This document shows, in pieces, positions 11,850 through 23,700 of a stretch of 64,000 bases of DNA. Positions within the stretch are counted from its first letter, which is position 1; each line of letters opens with the position of its first letter. The notes beneath the pieces were generated by a model. That model did not search any database. It saw nothing but the letters and a program-made list of their open reading frames with translations, and was not told the origin of the DNA. The DNA lies in contig JAHQIW010001925.1 in NCBI GenBank assembly GCA_019055375.1, positions 41,321 through 105,320 on the forward strand, written 5' to 3'. The stretch is from Parelaphostrongylus tenuis. Taxonomy: Eukaryota; Nematoda; Chromadorea; Rhabditida; Metastrongylidae. The position numbers and the translations under genes are program-made.

Positions 11850-11915
11850 GACCCACTGATGAAGCGTGTGACAGCTGCTAAACGTACGTATGACTTTAAC
11901 GTACCTACCTGCAAA
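11850..11915 (+). ncRNA. Hammerhead-ribozyme-like motif (family 2), degenerate
   Basis: CTGATGA at 11856 is followed by AGCGTGTGACAGCTGCT, then AAACGTACGTATGAC. The GAAA box has lost its G. With copy 2 (28476) and the inverted copy (11606-11670) it supports a consensus with AGCGGGT/ACCCGCT as stem II and a C-GUAC-G minimal stem III followed by UA. Confidence 0.45.
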
Positions 11916-14900
11916 AGGCTCTAAGCATTCTCAGAGTGTATATAGAATGATGAAAGCTTTACGTACTATAGAATGTCAAGCGCCCTCAGTAACTAAAATC
12001 TTACCAAGAAATTTTGGTGAACCGCTTTATTAGTCCTCTCAAATCGGAATCTACTGGTGGATCTTTGCGGAAAGCATCAGCACTTATTTGAATGGTAAAA
12101 TAGTTTACTTCAGGATAGGGTAAGAAACGTTCCGAAGATTTGAAAAAACAGCATGTGACTTACTTTTCAAGTTGCCATACAAATACGTCAACGTGTATAT
12201 GTAGTTGTTCGTAAGCGCTAGAACGACTTATATGCAAAAAAGTCGTTTTCTCTAAATTACCGCAACTGAATGAGCAATGGAACGTGACTGTGATTTATGT
12301 GCTTAAAAATGTGCAAAAAGATTCTGACAGCTAGAGAAGTGTTCATTCATGAAACTCGAATGCTTATTATGATTGAAAGTAAAGATGACAGAACAGTAAT
12401 ATCAATTAATGTCTGGTCGCAATTCATTTCCCCTAGCAGATGCTATATTTTGATGGTCTGTTATAAAGGTTACATGACGTTTTACGTGGCTTTTCTCAAG
12501 AAAATGGTATAAATTGATTGTAGTAATCAAATTATCCATTCATATGGATAAAGCTAGACAATGGAGTGGTAATTAACTACTTATCCAACAGTATAGTATT
12601 TGAGCGCATTGAATCGACGCAGTCCTTAACCGTCGGGAAATTGCACATCCTCCTATGAGGAGATTGTCACTGAAGATCACTCATTATCACGAAGTGTTGA
12701 ATTGATAGTGGAGTAAAACAAAAAGCCTAGGACTAAGTAATTTTCTAAGAATCATTATCCAGTGCTAATGAGTGAACGCGTGCTGATGCTATAAAATCAC
12801 TTTTGATGACTTACTGGTGTGCCAAGTCAACGCTTTCATTACTTCCTGATGAGGCTGACAATAATTGTCGACTCCCGATGGATAGACTGCTTAGTGTGCG
12901 ATCAGTTCAACGATCCCGTGCACATCGCACGCCGTTTCTAATCGCTACATGCTTCCTGTTAACCATTTCATCACTATGCGCATTGATTCCAATACGTATT
13001 TAGCTGTATGTTCTGGACCGTGTGTCCCAAATTCAATGTACTCTTCAATGACACCGCGCTTCCCTGGCCATGTGGTCCTCTAGGGTGGCCTTTGCGAGAA
13101 TGGCCGCGGTCATGAAAGGGTTATGCTGGTAGGCATATCAACAACAAAGAATGGGATGTTTGAGCTCATTATCACAAAATAAATATCGACTGTGATAAGT
13201 GATATTTTTGCCTGTCCCAGATATTCTACAAGTTCTCTGTCTCTTACTCGAAAGCTATTTATTCAACGTGAGATAACATTTAAATATTAGTAATGATCGA
13301 ATTTTTCAACTGACAATTCGGGATTTGATCGATAACTTCTCGATGCTATGGAAGAACACACAGCGAATCTTGAGCTTTCGATCGATACTATTGAAAAAAT
13401 GGTTGCAATAATATGTTTACTATTATAAACTGACATTATTAGCACTACGACTCACAACTCTGTTTAGCTTCGCCTTCGTCCTGCTATGTTAGAGAACACA
13501 TTGCAGAAGCAAGCAAGTGCACCTTTCTATTGAAAGTTCGTGATCGCCAAACGGAGAAAGGTGAGATTCAAGCAAATTCGCATGCCGACAAAAAATTATC
13601 ATTCTCTCTAATGACTTTACTCTTCAGAGTTATTAGAGCCTGAACCATGTACGATAATTCTCGCACCAAACGAGCGAACCCAGGGATTCAGAGTACCACG
13701 TACTTCCGGCATCGGTTCCACATTAGTACAAGTTTATCAGACTTCTACATATGCAGGTATATTTTCACCTCTCTTTACATTACATGCCTATAAATGTCCA
13801 GAATATTGGCATTTCTTGAATGTTTTGAAGGTCGGATATGCGAGATCACAACCACACTGTTTATTTCCCCGTCACCACACAGAATGGGACCAATTAGCTC
13901 AACCCACTCCACTTCATACGGATTGCGGTTTCGAATACTGACGATAGTAAGTATCTTTTAGAAGTTTCTACGACCCTCTCAATTTTACTGTGCGGATCCT
14001 GAACTCCTGACTCTCGACTCATCCCTTTGCATGCATCCTCCGCAAAAGTACTTCATCATTTTGTGTGTTGTTCCATCTTCTCCTTGACGAATTGGTATAC
14101 TTCATGAGTTATATAGAATGCTGGCCAGCGAATCTCCTTACGATCGGAAAAACCCGAGCCGAAGCGTTCCGTAGGGCGATCGTTGATTGATTGCACAAGA
14201 GTTGCGGGAGGAGGTCGAATTAACAACTTGCTTTCTGATAACCTGCATCACTAACCCTCCAACCACTCGCCCTCGTACTGCTAGGTGAACTGCTGGATTC
14301 AAAGTGACGCACAAGGAACTGGCGTGAGGATTTTTATACTTGGCCCTCCCCCTTCAAAGATCTTTTGTTCCTGAACTGATCCATAAAATTCTGCTAAACG
14401 CTGATTTCTCTTTTCCATAGTTTTCTGGGTTCACATCCTCTTCGGTTCCTTCAACTTCTTTCTCCCGTCAGCTTTCTTATTGGTGTTTCTCTGTCCCTGC
14501 TTTCTAAGCTTGCTTGTCACTCTATCCTCGCTCTTTTACCATTTAGAAATCACGTGATTGTCCAAAGTTATTTCCCTCAGTTCGGTCTTCTTCTCAGAGC
14601 GTGATGTGATTCTATGACGACATACGAACTTCACTGATCACGATCACTTCAAATGTGCTTATCAACTTGACATAAAGAAGATTACTGGTCGCTATGATAT
14701 CTTCACAGTCGGTTCAAGTCCACCTGTAAAAGGGTTTGATACAATCTGAATCGAAGACTACACCATATCGCCAGCCGTTCTCTTGTTCTTTCTGTACTCA
14801 AGATTTGAACGGGAATATTATAGAATTCCGCATCACATAATGCACTGAGACCCGCCATTTCATCGCTCCACTCTTTTTCTTAGACAAATCTGCCACGCAA

Positions 14901-15101
14901 TTTCTGGATTTTCTGACTGAGTTTGGCTGCTATTTGAGAGATTGATCTTTACCACGAATATCGTTAAATGCTCGTCGCGCGGATTCTTTCTGCAGTATTG
15001 AGGACTGTAGAAATTCTCATCGTCAATACTTATTTTGATGCTGAGTACATCCAACAACATTTGAAAATGTCTTTGAGCGATAAAAGTCAGATCAGATAGT
15101 A

Positions 15102-15111
15102 TCATAATTCA
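15102..15111. repeat. Target-site duplication, left (tcataattca)
   Basis: The 10-bp word is repeated at 17996-18005 and occurs once at the empty site in the duplicate (31720-31729). It defines the Penelope-like insertion 15112-17995. Confidence 0.85.
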
Positions 15112-16050
15112 TTATTGCAAACTGTTCCAGCCAAATACTTCCGACTTGTTGAAGTGACCTTGTCACTAAGACAAAAGATCGTCTTAGCTAGACAAACAAT
15201 AATTTTCCTCCGTCGCTGCCTGAAACACCGAATCGTTCCCAATTTCATCAGACGAAAACGACTTCACGAGCTATGCGGGCGACTAGAAGACGATCAACGA
15301 GTATTGAGCATCGAATTAAGACTCCTACGAGAAGCACTTCGATTTGAACAAGATCTAATGTATTCTCATTTAAAGAAGTGTGAGTCAAAAGAATTTTATT
15401 GTGTTCAATATTTAGAGGATCGCCTTTGGAGGAGAATCAAGGGTGGGTCAATTTTGATTTGCGATTCTATTAGGTCAAATGCTAAAGTAACCTTATGCAG
15501 AAAATTTGAGAAACTTCTGAACAAATCGCATAGGCAAACTTCAACAAAACACTATCACACCGTTAACGAACGCCCTAAGAGTTTAACTAACATCAATAAT
15601 GTGCAGGAAACATCGAGGGTCACAGTGTTAGGAGGCATGACTCTCCCCGATAATGCGCGCTCGCTCTTAGAAATGGACCCAAGTTTCTTACCAGCGGAAT
15701 CCATTTCTAAGGAAACCCTGTGTAGTATCGTGTGCAATTTGCAAGACCTTCGAGATCGGCTCCGCTATGAAGCTAGACTAGAACCACCCAATAGGCGCGA
15801 ACAGCAGGAAAATGTAGGGGCATTGCCAACACCGCCTTTTCCTCGAGCGTTCTTTAGACAACAAGGCTCTAATAATGAAGTGGATATCAATTTTCGCATA
15901 TTTTCGGACAAAATTCTCAGAATCCTTAATCAGTATCGCGCAAAAAAGTTTAGCTCCAACCTAACATCAACGCAGGAAAACGGTATGCGACAGATACGGG
16001 AGCTAATTAAGTCCAAAACCATTCGACTATCAGTTAGTGATAAGGGATGA
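15112..16050 (+). pseudogene. Penelope-like element, N-terminal domain fragment
   Basis: It is open for about 312 codons and has no ATG at its edge, because the element is truncated there. It is basic and helical, with FLRRCLKHRIVPNFIRRKRL and LRFEQDLMYSHLKKCES. Both recur in the fragments at 42852-42932, 43508-43720 and 43806-44114. Penelope-like proteins carry a poorly conserved N-terminal region before the RT. The frame stops at 16048-16050, ahead of the RT. Confidence 0.75.
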
Positions 16051-16960
16051 GAGTTCGCAGTAATTCCCCATAAGTTGAATGATGAGATAACGAAAAAACA
16101 TCTAGAGGACACCACACTCTATCGTCCTTCATCCAATAAGGAAACCAAAAACAATATCGAAAGTTGAATAGTGAATAGGTAAAAACAGCAAGTTCGGCTG
16201 GTTTAAAATCTTCCGTTATTTCTCAACTAAAACTTAGTCCACCATCATGCCCCGTCTTATACTTACTTATTAAGACTCATAAGTTGGAATGTACTGATGA
16301 TCTTGCGTTTACCGATCCATCAAAATTCAAAGTTAGACCCATCATCAGCTGTGTAGACGGGCCAACGGATAGAATAACGTGGTTTTTAAACTTGATACTA
16401 GTCCAACTACTAAAACGCATTCCAGCCCATCTCACCAATACCCAAATGTTCTTGGATCGTCTACGTAATGCGTTTCCCAACAACGCGTACATAATGGAAT
16501 CGTTCGACGTTACCGCTCTTTATACAAACGTGTCGAATGAGCCCGCAATGCAAGCCATATGCGAGCTTCTAACGGAGCGCGAACGAACTACGAAAATGTA
16601 TGGCTTCTCCATTCGGCAGGTCATGGCTCTCTTAAAAAAGTGCCTAAGCTGCTCATTCTTTAGATGGTCTGGGAATTATTTTGCGCAGATCAGAGGGCTG
16701 GCAATGGGACAACGACTAGCTCCGACCCTTGCTATCGCTTTCATGTCTAAACTAGAGGTACCAATATTCGATCTCCGGCCGTTACTCTACTGTAGGCATA
16801 TAGATGATTGTTTTGTCGTCTGCTCAACGCAAGAGGAGATGGGCAAATGTTTTGAGTTGTTAAATAGCCAGCCAGTCAGAGTACATAACGTCCACCCGTG
16901 AAAAACCTAAGGCAAATTGGCTTCCATTTTTGAACGTTCAAGTTAACCTCTCTAAAAACT
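16051..16960 (+). pseudogene. Penelope-like reverse transcriptase, broken
   Basis: It is open from about 16284 to 16901. RT landmarks in order are KVRPIISCVDGPTDRITWFL, SFDVTALYTNVSN (motif A, catalytic Asp), GLAMGQRLAPTLAIAFMSK (motif B) and LYCRHIDDCFVV (motif C). The usual YIDD is HIDD here, whereas the copies at 20.8, 50.6 and 55.8 kb keep YIDD. A frame change near 16860-16970 separates it from the endonuclease part. Confidence 0.8.
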
Positions 16961-16973
16961 CCTGCAACACAAA

Positions 16974-17777
16974 GTGGTATCCCAACCGAACAACAAAAAC
17001 ATCTTGGTTCACTACCTATCCGCCCATCCCTCACACACAAAATGTGCACTTATAAAAAACATGTTTCGAAGAGCTACTAATGTGTGCACAGGAAAAAAAC
17101 ACAAGGCAGAGTCCCTGAGCTTGGCACAAAAAATAGCCATCTCTAATGGCTACAACACGATCGGAGCTTCTCGGGTTAAATTTAGAGGAAATTCGGCGCC
17201 CCTACGCGGAAGGTTTAGCGAGGATAAAGTTCCATTCATCCTTCCTTTTATTTCCAACGAAGTGAGTGCAGCCATTAAACGCTGCTTAAAAAGAGCAGGA
17301 TTAGATAATTCGGTAGCAGTAGTCGAGATACCACCAAAAACACTAAAACGCCAATTAGTCCGCAACCGGCTATATGATCGTCTCTGCGAAACCAACGACT
17401 GCAAAGTTTGCCCAAACGGCAGAGACGGCGACTGCATGAGGTCAGGTACAATTTACCTGATCTCTTGCGAGGCATGCGGGGATGAATATATTGGCGAAAC
17501 GGGTAGACCACTCTGCATCCGCTTAAAAGAGCACCTAGCTGGGAAATGTAACTGCGACCCAAAAACCCCACTAGGCACGCATAAGGAACAGAAGCATGAA
17601 GGAGCAGATTTTGACGTCGAATTCACGGTCCTTGCACAGGAATCGAAAACATCCAAGCGCAAAATTTTGGAAGCCTTTTGGATACATAGCAAAGGCCCAA
17701 AAATGAACCGCAAAGAGGAATGCCTCATAATAACGCGTGACCTGGCACCATACCTCAGGCTGATATTACCGACCTGA
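16974..17777 (+). CDS. Penelope-like C-terminal region with GIY-YIG endonuclease
   Basis: The upstream part carries the RT-thumb motif HPSHTKCALIKNMFRRA. Next comes a Cys cluster (CETNDCKVCPNGRDGDC), then the GIY-YIG signature (GTIYLISC...EYIGETGRPL), an Arg-containing helix (CIRLKEHLAGK) and the late Glu region (ILEAFWIHSKG). The GIY-YIG nuclease nicks target DNA for target-primed reverse transcription. This segment is intact from 16974 to the stop at 17777, but the RT upstream is in another frame. Confidence 0.85.
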   Translation: MVSQPNNKNILVHYLSAHPSHTKCALIKNMFRRATNVCTGKKHKAESLSLAQKIAISNGYNTIGASRVKFRGNSAPLRGRFSEDKVPFILPFISNEVSAAIKRCLKRAGLDNSVAVVEIPPKTLKRQLVRNRLYDRLCETNDCKVCPNGRDGDCMRSGTIYLISCEACGDEYIGETGRPLCIRLKEHLAGKCNCDPKTPLGTHKEQKHEGADFDVEFTVLAQESKTSKRKILEAFWIHSKGPKMNRKEECLIITRDLAPYLRLILPT

Positions 17778-17995
17778 GCCAGGCACAGTCTCACATTATC
17801 ACAGACTCCAAGTGGCAGGTCTTCAATGATTAATTTAAAGACCTAAAACATCTAAGAGGTGAGTGTTTTTGAGATGAAGTTATTCCTATGCGACTCAAAA
17901 ATTTATCTCTTACGTTTTCTGCAAGGGTTATGAAGGCCTTTGATTTAATAACTTGCGAATCAACTTGACCTTTCGAGGCTCTGAATATGACGAAC

Positions 17996-18005
17996 TCATA
18001 ATTCA
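17996..18005. repeat. Target-site duplication, right (tcataattca)
   Basis: It is an exact repeat of 15102-15111 and is followed by sequence collinear with 31730 onward of the empty site. Confidence 0.85.
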
Positions 18006-18085
18006 GTCTAACGGGTTTCTGTCGTGGAATTGCTCTAATTTCCTATCAAACAAACTCAACAACTAGCACTGTTCAAAACGTTCGA

Positions 18086-18158
18086 CGCTCCCGAGTGGGC
18101 TCGAACCACCAACCTTTGGTTTAACAGCCGAACGCGCTGCCTATTGCGCCACGGAAGC
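18086..18158 (-). pseudogene. tRNA-Asn(GTT), decayed copy
   Basis: The acceptor stem GCTTCCG/CGGGAGC, the D arm and a TTCGAGC T loop are present and the anticodon reads GTT. Compared with 31810-31882, the 3' anticodon strand is altered (ACCAA for CCGAA) and the T stem has one mismatch. It lies in duplication copy 1 close to the Penelope insertion. Confidence 0.8.
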
Positions 18159-18875
18159 GCACTCATGCAGTGTAGTGGTAAACTCATGAGTGATTGAAAC
18201 GTTTGAACAAGGGGTGAAGTTCAACATTAACACTTATTCGTGTGCTAAAGCTCTCCTCGGTGTTCATCACAAGCGGACTAATTTCCTGTGTGAAACGAGA
18301 TGAGAACCTCTGAAAAGTCGAGTATTGATTTCCCAATGCCTGAGTGATGGGAAGTGCGATTGTTCTCTCTAAATGCAACTAATATTAACAAATTGACGAC
18401 CGTGTTCCATAGACGCCACTTATTCCGGCGGTTTTTTTTGGTGCATATAAAATGATTCCTGAAGTTTTTGCATTTAATCAGTAATTGACGGTATGGAGAT
18501 GCTTTGGTGTGTGTCGCCCGTAAAGAAATGTCTTCTTAGTATTTTTCACTTAAATGTTTGAAAAATATTCTTTATCCATCTTCATATCGGTTTATTGGTC
18601 ACGAGATTTGCTGGAAATCATAATGAGCAACTCTTGAGAGAGATCTTTTTTTTTGCACCAACTGGGATTTCATATCTCTTCACAGAAGCTATCATTTGAT
18701 TACAAGAGCCACAAAAAAGCTTTTGCGCACAAAAGCGAGCCATTGCAAGGAATATAGCTCCTATGGATACCACACTTTTTTTCATTTGATGTGAAAATCA
18801 TATAAAGCAGCTATGAGGTGATCTTTTGCCAATCGTTTTGCAGAGCACTGGTGCGTAGTGTGTACATAAACATAG

Positions 18876-18876
18876 T

Positions 18877-18922
<46 letters not shown>
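18876..18922. repeat. (TA)n microsatellite
   Basis: About 23 TA units are present. The same position in duplication copy 2 (about 32603-32620) has only a short tract, so the repeat expanded or contracted after duplication. Confidence 0.9.
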
Positions 18923-18923
<1 letters not shown>

Positions 18924-19577
18924 TCGGCGTATAAATAAGCAAATGAGCAAGTGCATAAAAACTTATGTCAAGAAAATTGAGAATAATTATGCAAATTGTA
19001 TGGTCTGAATGCAAATATCGTCCTTTACGTACAAACTTCGGTGCTTTGGATTGAAATTTCTCCTCAATTTTATTATAGCTGCTTTAAAATAAGTTTTGAA
19101 ATTTGAAATTCTTTTCCGATTAACTTATCATAATCAAAAGTTTTGGCTGTAACTGTGAAGTTTGTGAGAAGCTTTTTTCTTCGCATACAAGAGTTATCTT
19201 TGTGTCACAAATTACTATAGTAAAGAGATAATCATGGAGCATACACGGGATCAGACGAAAGCTGAGTTTTTCGAAACTGCAAAGAAAAAGCGAGTTGATG
19301 GAAGAAAATCGCAGTGAAGGGGTTGAACGCAAAGGAAGTCTCCGCTGCTTTGCTGCCTAAACGCTCGCGCATTCCTTCCATGAGTAACGAAATCCGCAAA
19401 ACATCGCGTGACATGCATATCTGTTCACTTGTTTTTGATTACACGTATACTTCATAGCTTATTTTCCTTTATCTCAATATTTCACGTCACTTTTTGGTCT
19501 TTATATTTGATCCTATATTTTGTTTCCAAGACCGACTGTCTATTAACCTCAGCGTGCTTCAATATGATTCCTAATTT

Positions 19578-20876
19578 TCTTCTTTAAGCCAAACACGAGG
19601 TGTTGCACTAGACTTCATTTGACAGCAGACGTTTCGCCAGTTCGCCTTCTCCAGAGCCTGGAAAGGTCAAACTGTGCGCAATCCAATCAGGCAAACACCT
19701 CCACTACTCCTTTGGAAAAAATCACCAGACCTAGCTTCCATCGCATCATGCACAAAATCAACTCTCAACATACTCACTGCCTTTTACATGTGTTTCACTG
19801 GATGATTCAAGTGAAGATCACCGGAAGGACATCACATAGGCTCGCAGTGCACCTTACCCTTCAAAACAACAGTCTTATATACTGACACATGATCACGAGT
19901 GATAACGATGCATTTCCCCCTGCGCTTAGATAGTTGGATTGGTGGTGTTAGTCCAAAGTGCTCCCAGAATTTTTTTGCGCTGATGTTTTTTGTTCCTGCG
20001 CAAGAATGGAGACTTCAATCTCGAAGATCAACTCCATCGTGTTTCTTTTCTTTGTGCGTCCCTAGCAGAGTGTTCGTCTATCAAGACACTTGTCGGCTAG
20101 GTGATCTTCTATGCCAGCATTGAGCGGCCTACCCGTTTCGCCAATATATTTATCGCTACACGCTTTGCGAGAGATTAGGTAGACTGTACCTACGCTCATG
20201 CAATCACCTTCTCTGCCGTTAGGACATATTTTACAGTCTTACATTATACAAAGACGGTCATATAAGCGGTTGCGAACTAATTGGCGTCTTAGAGTATTCG
20301 GTGGTATTTCAATAATAGCCACCGATTGCTCTAACCCTGCTCTTTTCAAACAGCGTTTTTATAGCTGTACTAATCTCATTCGAAAGAACGGGAGGATAAA
20401 CGGGATTTTCCTCTCATTCGAATTTCGTTCGGAGGCGTACTGCTTCCTCTAAACCTAAGCCGAGGGGTTGCAAATTCGTATCAATTAAAAGTGGCTATTT
20501 CTCGAGCCAGTTTTACGGATTCTACTATCTGCTCCTCCCGTACATACATTGGCGGCTGTTCGAAACATGTTTTTTACTAACGTCTTTTTCGTATGTGAGG
20601 TATGAGAAGAGAGATGGTGAACCAGGATATTTCATTACTTGGCTTTCGGTACCACTTTGTTATGTAGCCGCTCTCGCCTAAGCCTATTTGCACGTTCAAG
20701 AAAGGGAGCCAATCATCTTCTGATATCTCACTGGTGAGTTTCATATACTCTGACTGTTCATTCAACAATCTAAAGCAGTTATCTAGCTCCTCTTGAGTGG
20801 AACAGATAACCAAACAATCATCTATATACCTACAGTAAAGTAATGGCCGAAGATCCATCACTGCTGCTTCCATTGT
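19578..20876 (-). mobile_element. Penelope-like element, 3' half, minus arm of an inverted dimer
   Basis: The 3' terminal region (AAGCCAAACACGAGGTGTTG, then a hammerhead-like core at 19632-19660) is at the left. The GIY-YIG region spans about 19870-20460 and the RT C-terminal part about 20577-20873 (LYCRYIDDCLVICSTQEELD). The element is cut inside the RT at 20876 and joined head to head to the plus arm. The coding frame has several indels. Confidence 0.8.
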
Positions 20877-21765
20877 AACCCCTCGGCTTAGGTTTAGAGG
20901 AAAGAGTGCGCCTCCGAACGAAAGCTCGGATCAATGGAAAATCCCGTTTATTCTCCCGTTCATTTCAAATGAGATCAGTGCAGCTATAAAACATTGTTTG
21001 AAAAGAGCAGATTTAGAGCAGTCGGTGGCTATTATTGCAATACCACCGAATACTCAGAGACGCCAATTAGTTCGCAACCGCTTATATGACCGTCTCTGTA
21101 TATTAAAAGATTGTAAAATATGTCCTAACGGCAGAGATGGTGATTGCATGAGCGTAGGTACAGTCTACCTAATCTCTTGGGAAGCGTGTAGCGATAAATA
21201 TATTGGCGAAACGGATAGGCCGTTCTATGCCTGCATAGAAGAACACCTAGCTGACAAGCGTCTTAATAGGCAGAACATCCCGCTAGGGACGCACAAAGAA
21301 AAGAAACACGACGGAGTTGATTTTGAGATCGAAGTCACCATTCTTGCGCAGGAACAAAAAACATCAGCGCGAAAATATTCTGGGAGCACTTTGCATTAGC
21401 ACTACCAATCCAACTATGAACCGCAGGGAGAAATGCCTCGTTATCACTCGTAATATGAGTCAGTATTTGAAACTGTTGTTTTGATGGATATGGTGTATTA
21501 CGAGCCTATGTGATCGTCTTCCGGTGATCTCCACTTGAATCTTTCAGTGGAAGACATATAGAAGGCAGTGAGTATGTTGAGAGTTGATTTTGTGCTTGAT
21601 GCGATTGAAATCTAGGTCTGGTGATTTTTTCCATAGGAGTAATGGAAGTGTTTGCCTGATTGGATTGCGGACAATTTGACCTTTCCAGGCTCTAGATAAG
21701 GCGAGCTGCCGAAACGTCAGCTGTCAAATGAAGTCTAGTTTAACAATCCGTGTTTGGCTTATAAA
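20877..21765 (+). mobile_element. Penelope-like element, 3' part, plus arm of an inverted dimer
   Basis: It starts in the linker before the endonuclease (CCCCTCGGCTTAGGTTTAGA). It continues through the GIY-YIG domain (20998-21399: KICPNGRDGDC, GTVYLIS, YIGETDRPFY) and ends with the terminal region at about 21680-21765. The outer end TTGGCTTATAAAAGAA is the reverse complement of the left arm's outer end. One base change or indel near 21380-21400 breaks the last codons. Confidence 0.8.
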
Positions 21766-21785
21766 AGAATGTCAGGACCTATATA

Positions 21786-21812
21786 AATTTATGTATATAT
21801 ATATATATATAT
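21786..21812. repeat. TA microsatellite at RTE 3' end
   Basis: A (TA)n tract directly abuts the last bases of the RTE element. A second TA tract lies beyond the 5' end at 25165-25225, consistent with insertion into a TA-rich site. Confidence 0.8.
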
Positions 21813-22001
21813 CACCTGTATCACCTGTCGTCCCGTTGATCGTCGAGTGACTCGAGCGGGTACCAGCAACTCTTCCATTTTTCCCTGTCGCGTGCAAGAG
21901 TAGCCCAGTGGGTCCTCCTCGCTCTAGGAATTCGCTGAGCATCATATCTTTCTTCCATCGCTTTCGTGAAGAAATCAGACCAACGGGTCAGTGGTCTTCC
22001 T

Positions 22002-23700
22002 TTAGAGCGCTTGGACGTCCCGAGGAATCCAGTCGGTAACGGCTCTCGTCCATCGGTTGTCGTTGAAGCGCATCACGTGTCCGGCCCACCTTATTTTCGA
22101 CATCCTGGCGTGTAGAACGGCGTCTCTGATTTTCGATCGTTGACGTAGGTCGGAACTTCGGATCCTTTCTCTCATTTGCGAAATACGGGATACTCCTAGC
22201 ATCGACCTTTCGACTGCGCGTTCGATAACGGCAAGTGATCTTTCATCCTGCTTACGTAGCGACCAGGTTTCTGCTGCATACGTTAGGGCAGGGATAATTG
22301 TCGAGTCGAAAAGGTGGGCACGGAGTCGGATGTTCTTTGTCCTCTTCACTACATCTTCGATGCTCTTAAACGTTCCCCAAGCCGCTCGTTTCCTCCTGCT
22401 CAACTCTGGAGCTAGGTCGTTCATCATGTTGATTTCACGACCTAGATAGACGTAACTGGAGCATTCGGAAATTGTCGTTCCGTTGAGCGTGAATGGGGCA
22501 TTAGAAACCCATCCGTTCCTCATGAACATTGTTTTCGTTAGATTCAGTTGAAGACCAATCTTTCCACAGGCGTTATCGAAATCGGTCAACATTCGTTCGC
22601 TTGGCTGATGTTTGGTGTTATGAGAACGATATCGTCAGCAAAGCGAAGATGGTTTAATTGTCGACCGTCAATTTTCACTCCCATTTCTTCCCATTCTAAT
22701 GTTCGCATGACGTTTTGTAGGGTGGCAGTGAATAGTTTTGGCGAAATTGTATCGCCTTGTCGAACACCTCTTCTTACGTCAATGATGATATTGTTGTAGA
22801 ATGGAGATATTTTGGTCGTGAAATCTTTATAAAGCTCACGAAGGATCATTATGTACCGAGTAGGGACGCCCTGGTTATCCAGAGCCTCTATAACCGCTTC
22901 TGCTTTCCACTGAATCAAAGGCTTTCTTCAGATCGATAAAAGTGAGACAGAGTGGTTGTTTGTACTCTCGCGAAACTTCAATGAGTCTTGTTATCGTGTG
23001 GATGTGGTCCATGGTACTAAATCCTTTTCGGAACCCTGCTTATTCGCATGGCTGTCCTTCGTCCAGTGTTCTGTCAATCCTGTTTAGGATGACTCGAGTA
23101 AAGAGTTTATAGACAACGGACAGCAAGCAGATTGGGCGATAATTGCCTATGTCGTGAAGGTCTCCTTTTTTGAACAACAATACGGTCTTGCTGGTTTTCC
23201 ATTGAATAGGGACCTTGCATTCTGACAAGTAGCAAGTGAAGAGCCGAGCCAGGGTGTTGATGAGAACTGGCGGCAGATTCTTCAGATGTTCTGGTCTAAT
23301 CCTGTCTGGACCGGGTGTTGTTCTGTTTTTCACCGACGATATAGCATGTCGGATTTCGGAAGGGAGGACCGGTGGGACGACATATTCGTCCTCTTTCGAT
23401 TTGTATGACGGTAAGAGAACATGGCTAGCGAAGAGATCCGAGTACTACTGGTGGATGATTTTATCCATAGCCCTTCTGGAAGCTGTAAGTGTCCCGTCAG
23501 GGTATCGGAGTGCAATCATCTTGGTCTTATAGTTGGCGAAGCCTCGCTGGGCTTTGCGAATGCTCTTCCCAGCTTCTGCGGCTTCTGCCATAACTGCTGC
23601 TCTTCTCTCTTTAAGGTCTTCTTTTATCGCTTCTCTGCAGCGTTTCGCAAGTTCGGACGTTAAGATTTCGGTTGCCTGTAGCTCGTGCGATTCCACGTTG
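22002..23700 (-). pseudogene. RTE reverse transcriptase and C-terminal region, multiply frameshifted
   Basis: Fragments in order down the minus strand are KNRTTPGPDRIRPEHLKNLP, KTSKTVLLFKKGD, NYRPICLLSVVYKLFTRVI, GVRQGDTISPKLF and LRFADDIVLI (catalytic FADD). The C-terminal end is RWAGHVMRFNDNRWTRAV. Frame changes fall near 23330, 23040, 22920 and 22590. The homologous copy at 26072-28393 has different breaks. Confidence 0.85.

Larger units (their letters stand above)
15112..17995 (+). mobile_element. Penelope-like retroelement, 5'-truncated, RT plus GIY-YIG
   Basis: It is a 2.88-kb insertion bounded by the 10-bp duplication tcataattca. It contains an N-terminal region (15112-16050), a reverse transcriptase (about 16050-16960) and a GIY-YIG endonuclease region (to 17777). 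A 3' tail ends in a truncated terminal-repeat motif (TTGACCTTTCGAGGCTCTGA) just before the right duplication. The reading frame is already open at the left edge, so the 5' end is missing. The frame breaks near 16050 and 16900, so this copy is dead. Confidence 0.9.
11286..19532 (+). repeat. Segmental duplication, copy 1
   Basis: It is collinear with 25791-33208, with scattered substitutions and small indels. Similarity begins at AGGTACTGCAAGAAAAAG and ends near TTTATATTTGATCCTATATT. Copy 1 has two extra blocks: a 221-bp insert (11503-11723) and a Penelope-like element (15112-17995). It lacks the RTE element of copy 2. The shared part is about 5 kb and includes a decayed tRNA-Asn and possible exon remnants on the minus strand (14330-14460 and 14860-15105), mirrored at 30960-31090 and 31477-31677. 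I do not recognise any protein family in those remnants. Confidence 0.85.

Noticed and set aside
16974..17777. GIY-YIG domain as a phage or intron homing endonuclease
   Set aside because: It is linked to an RT with Penelope-specific motifs and to the matching terminal motif, and five other copies show the same order.
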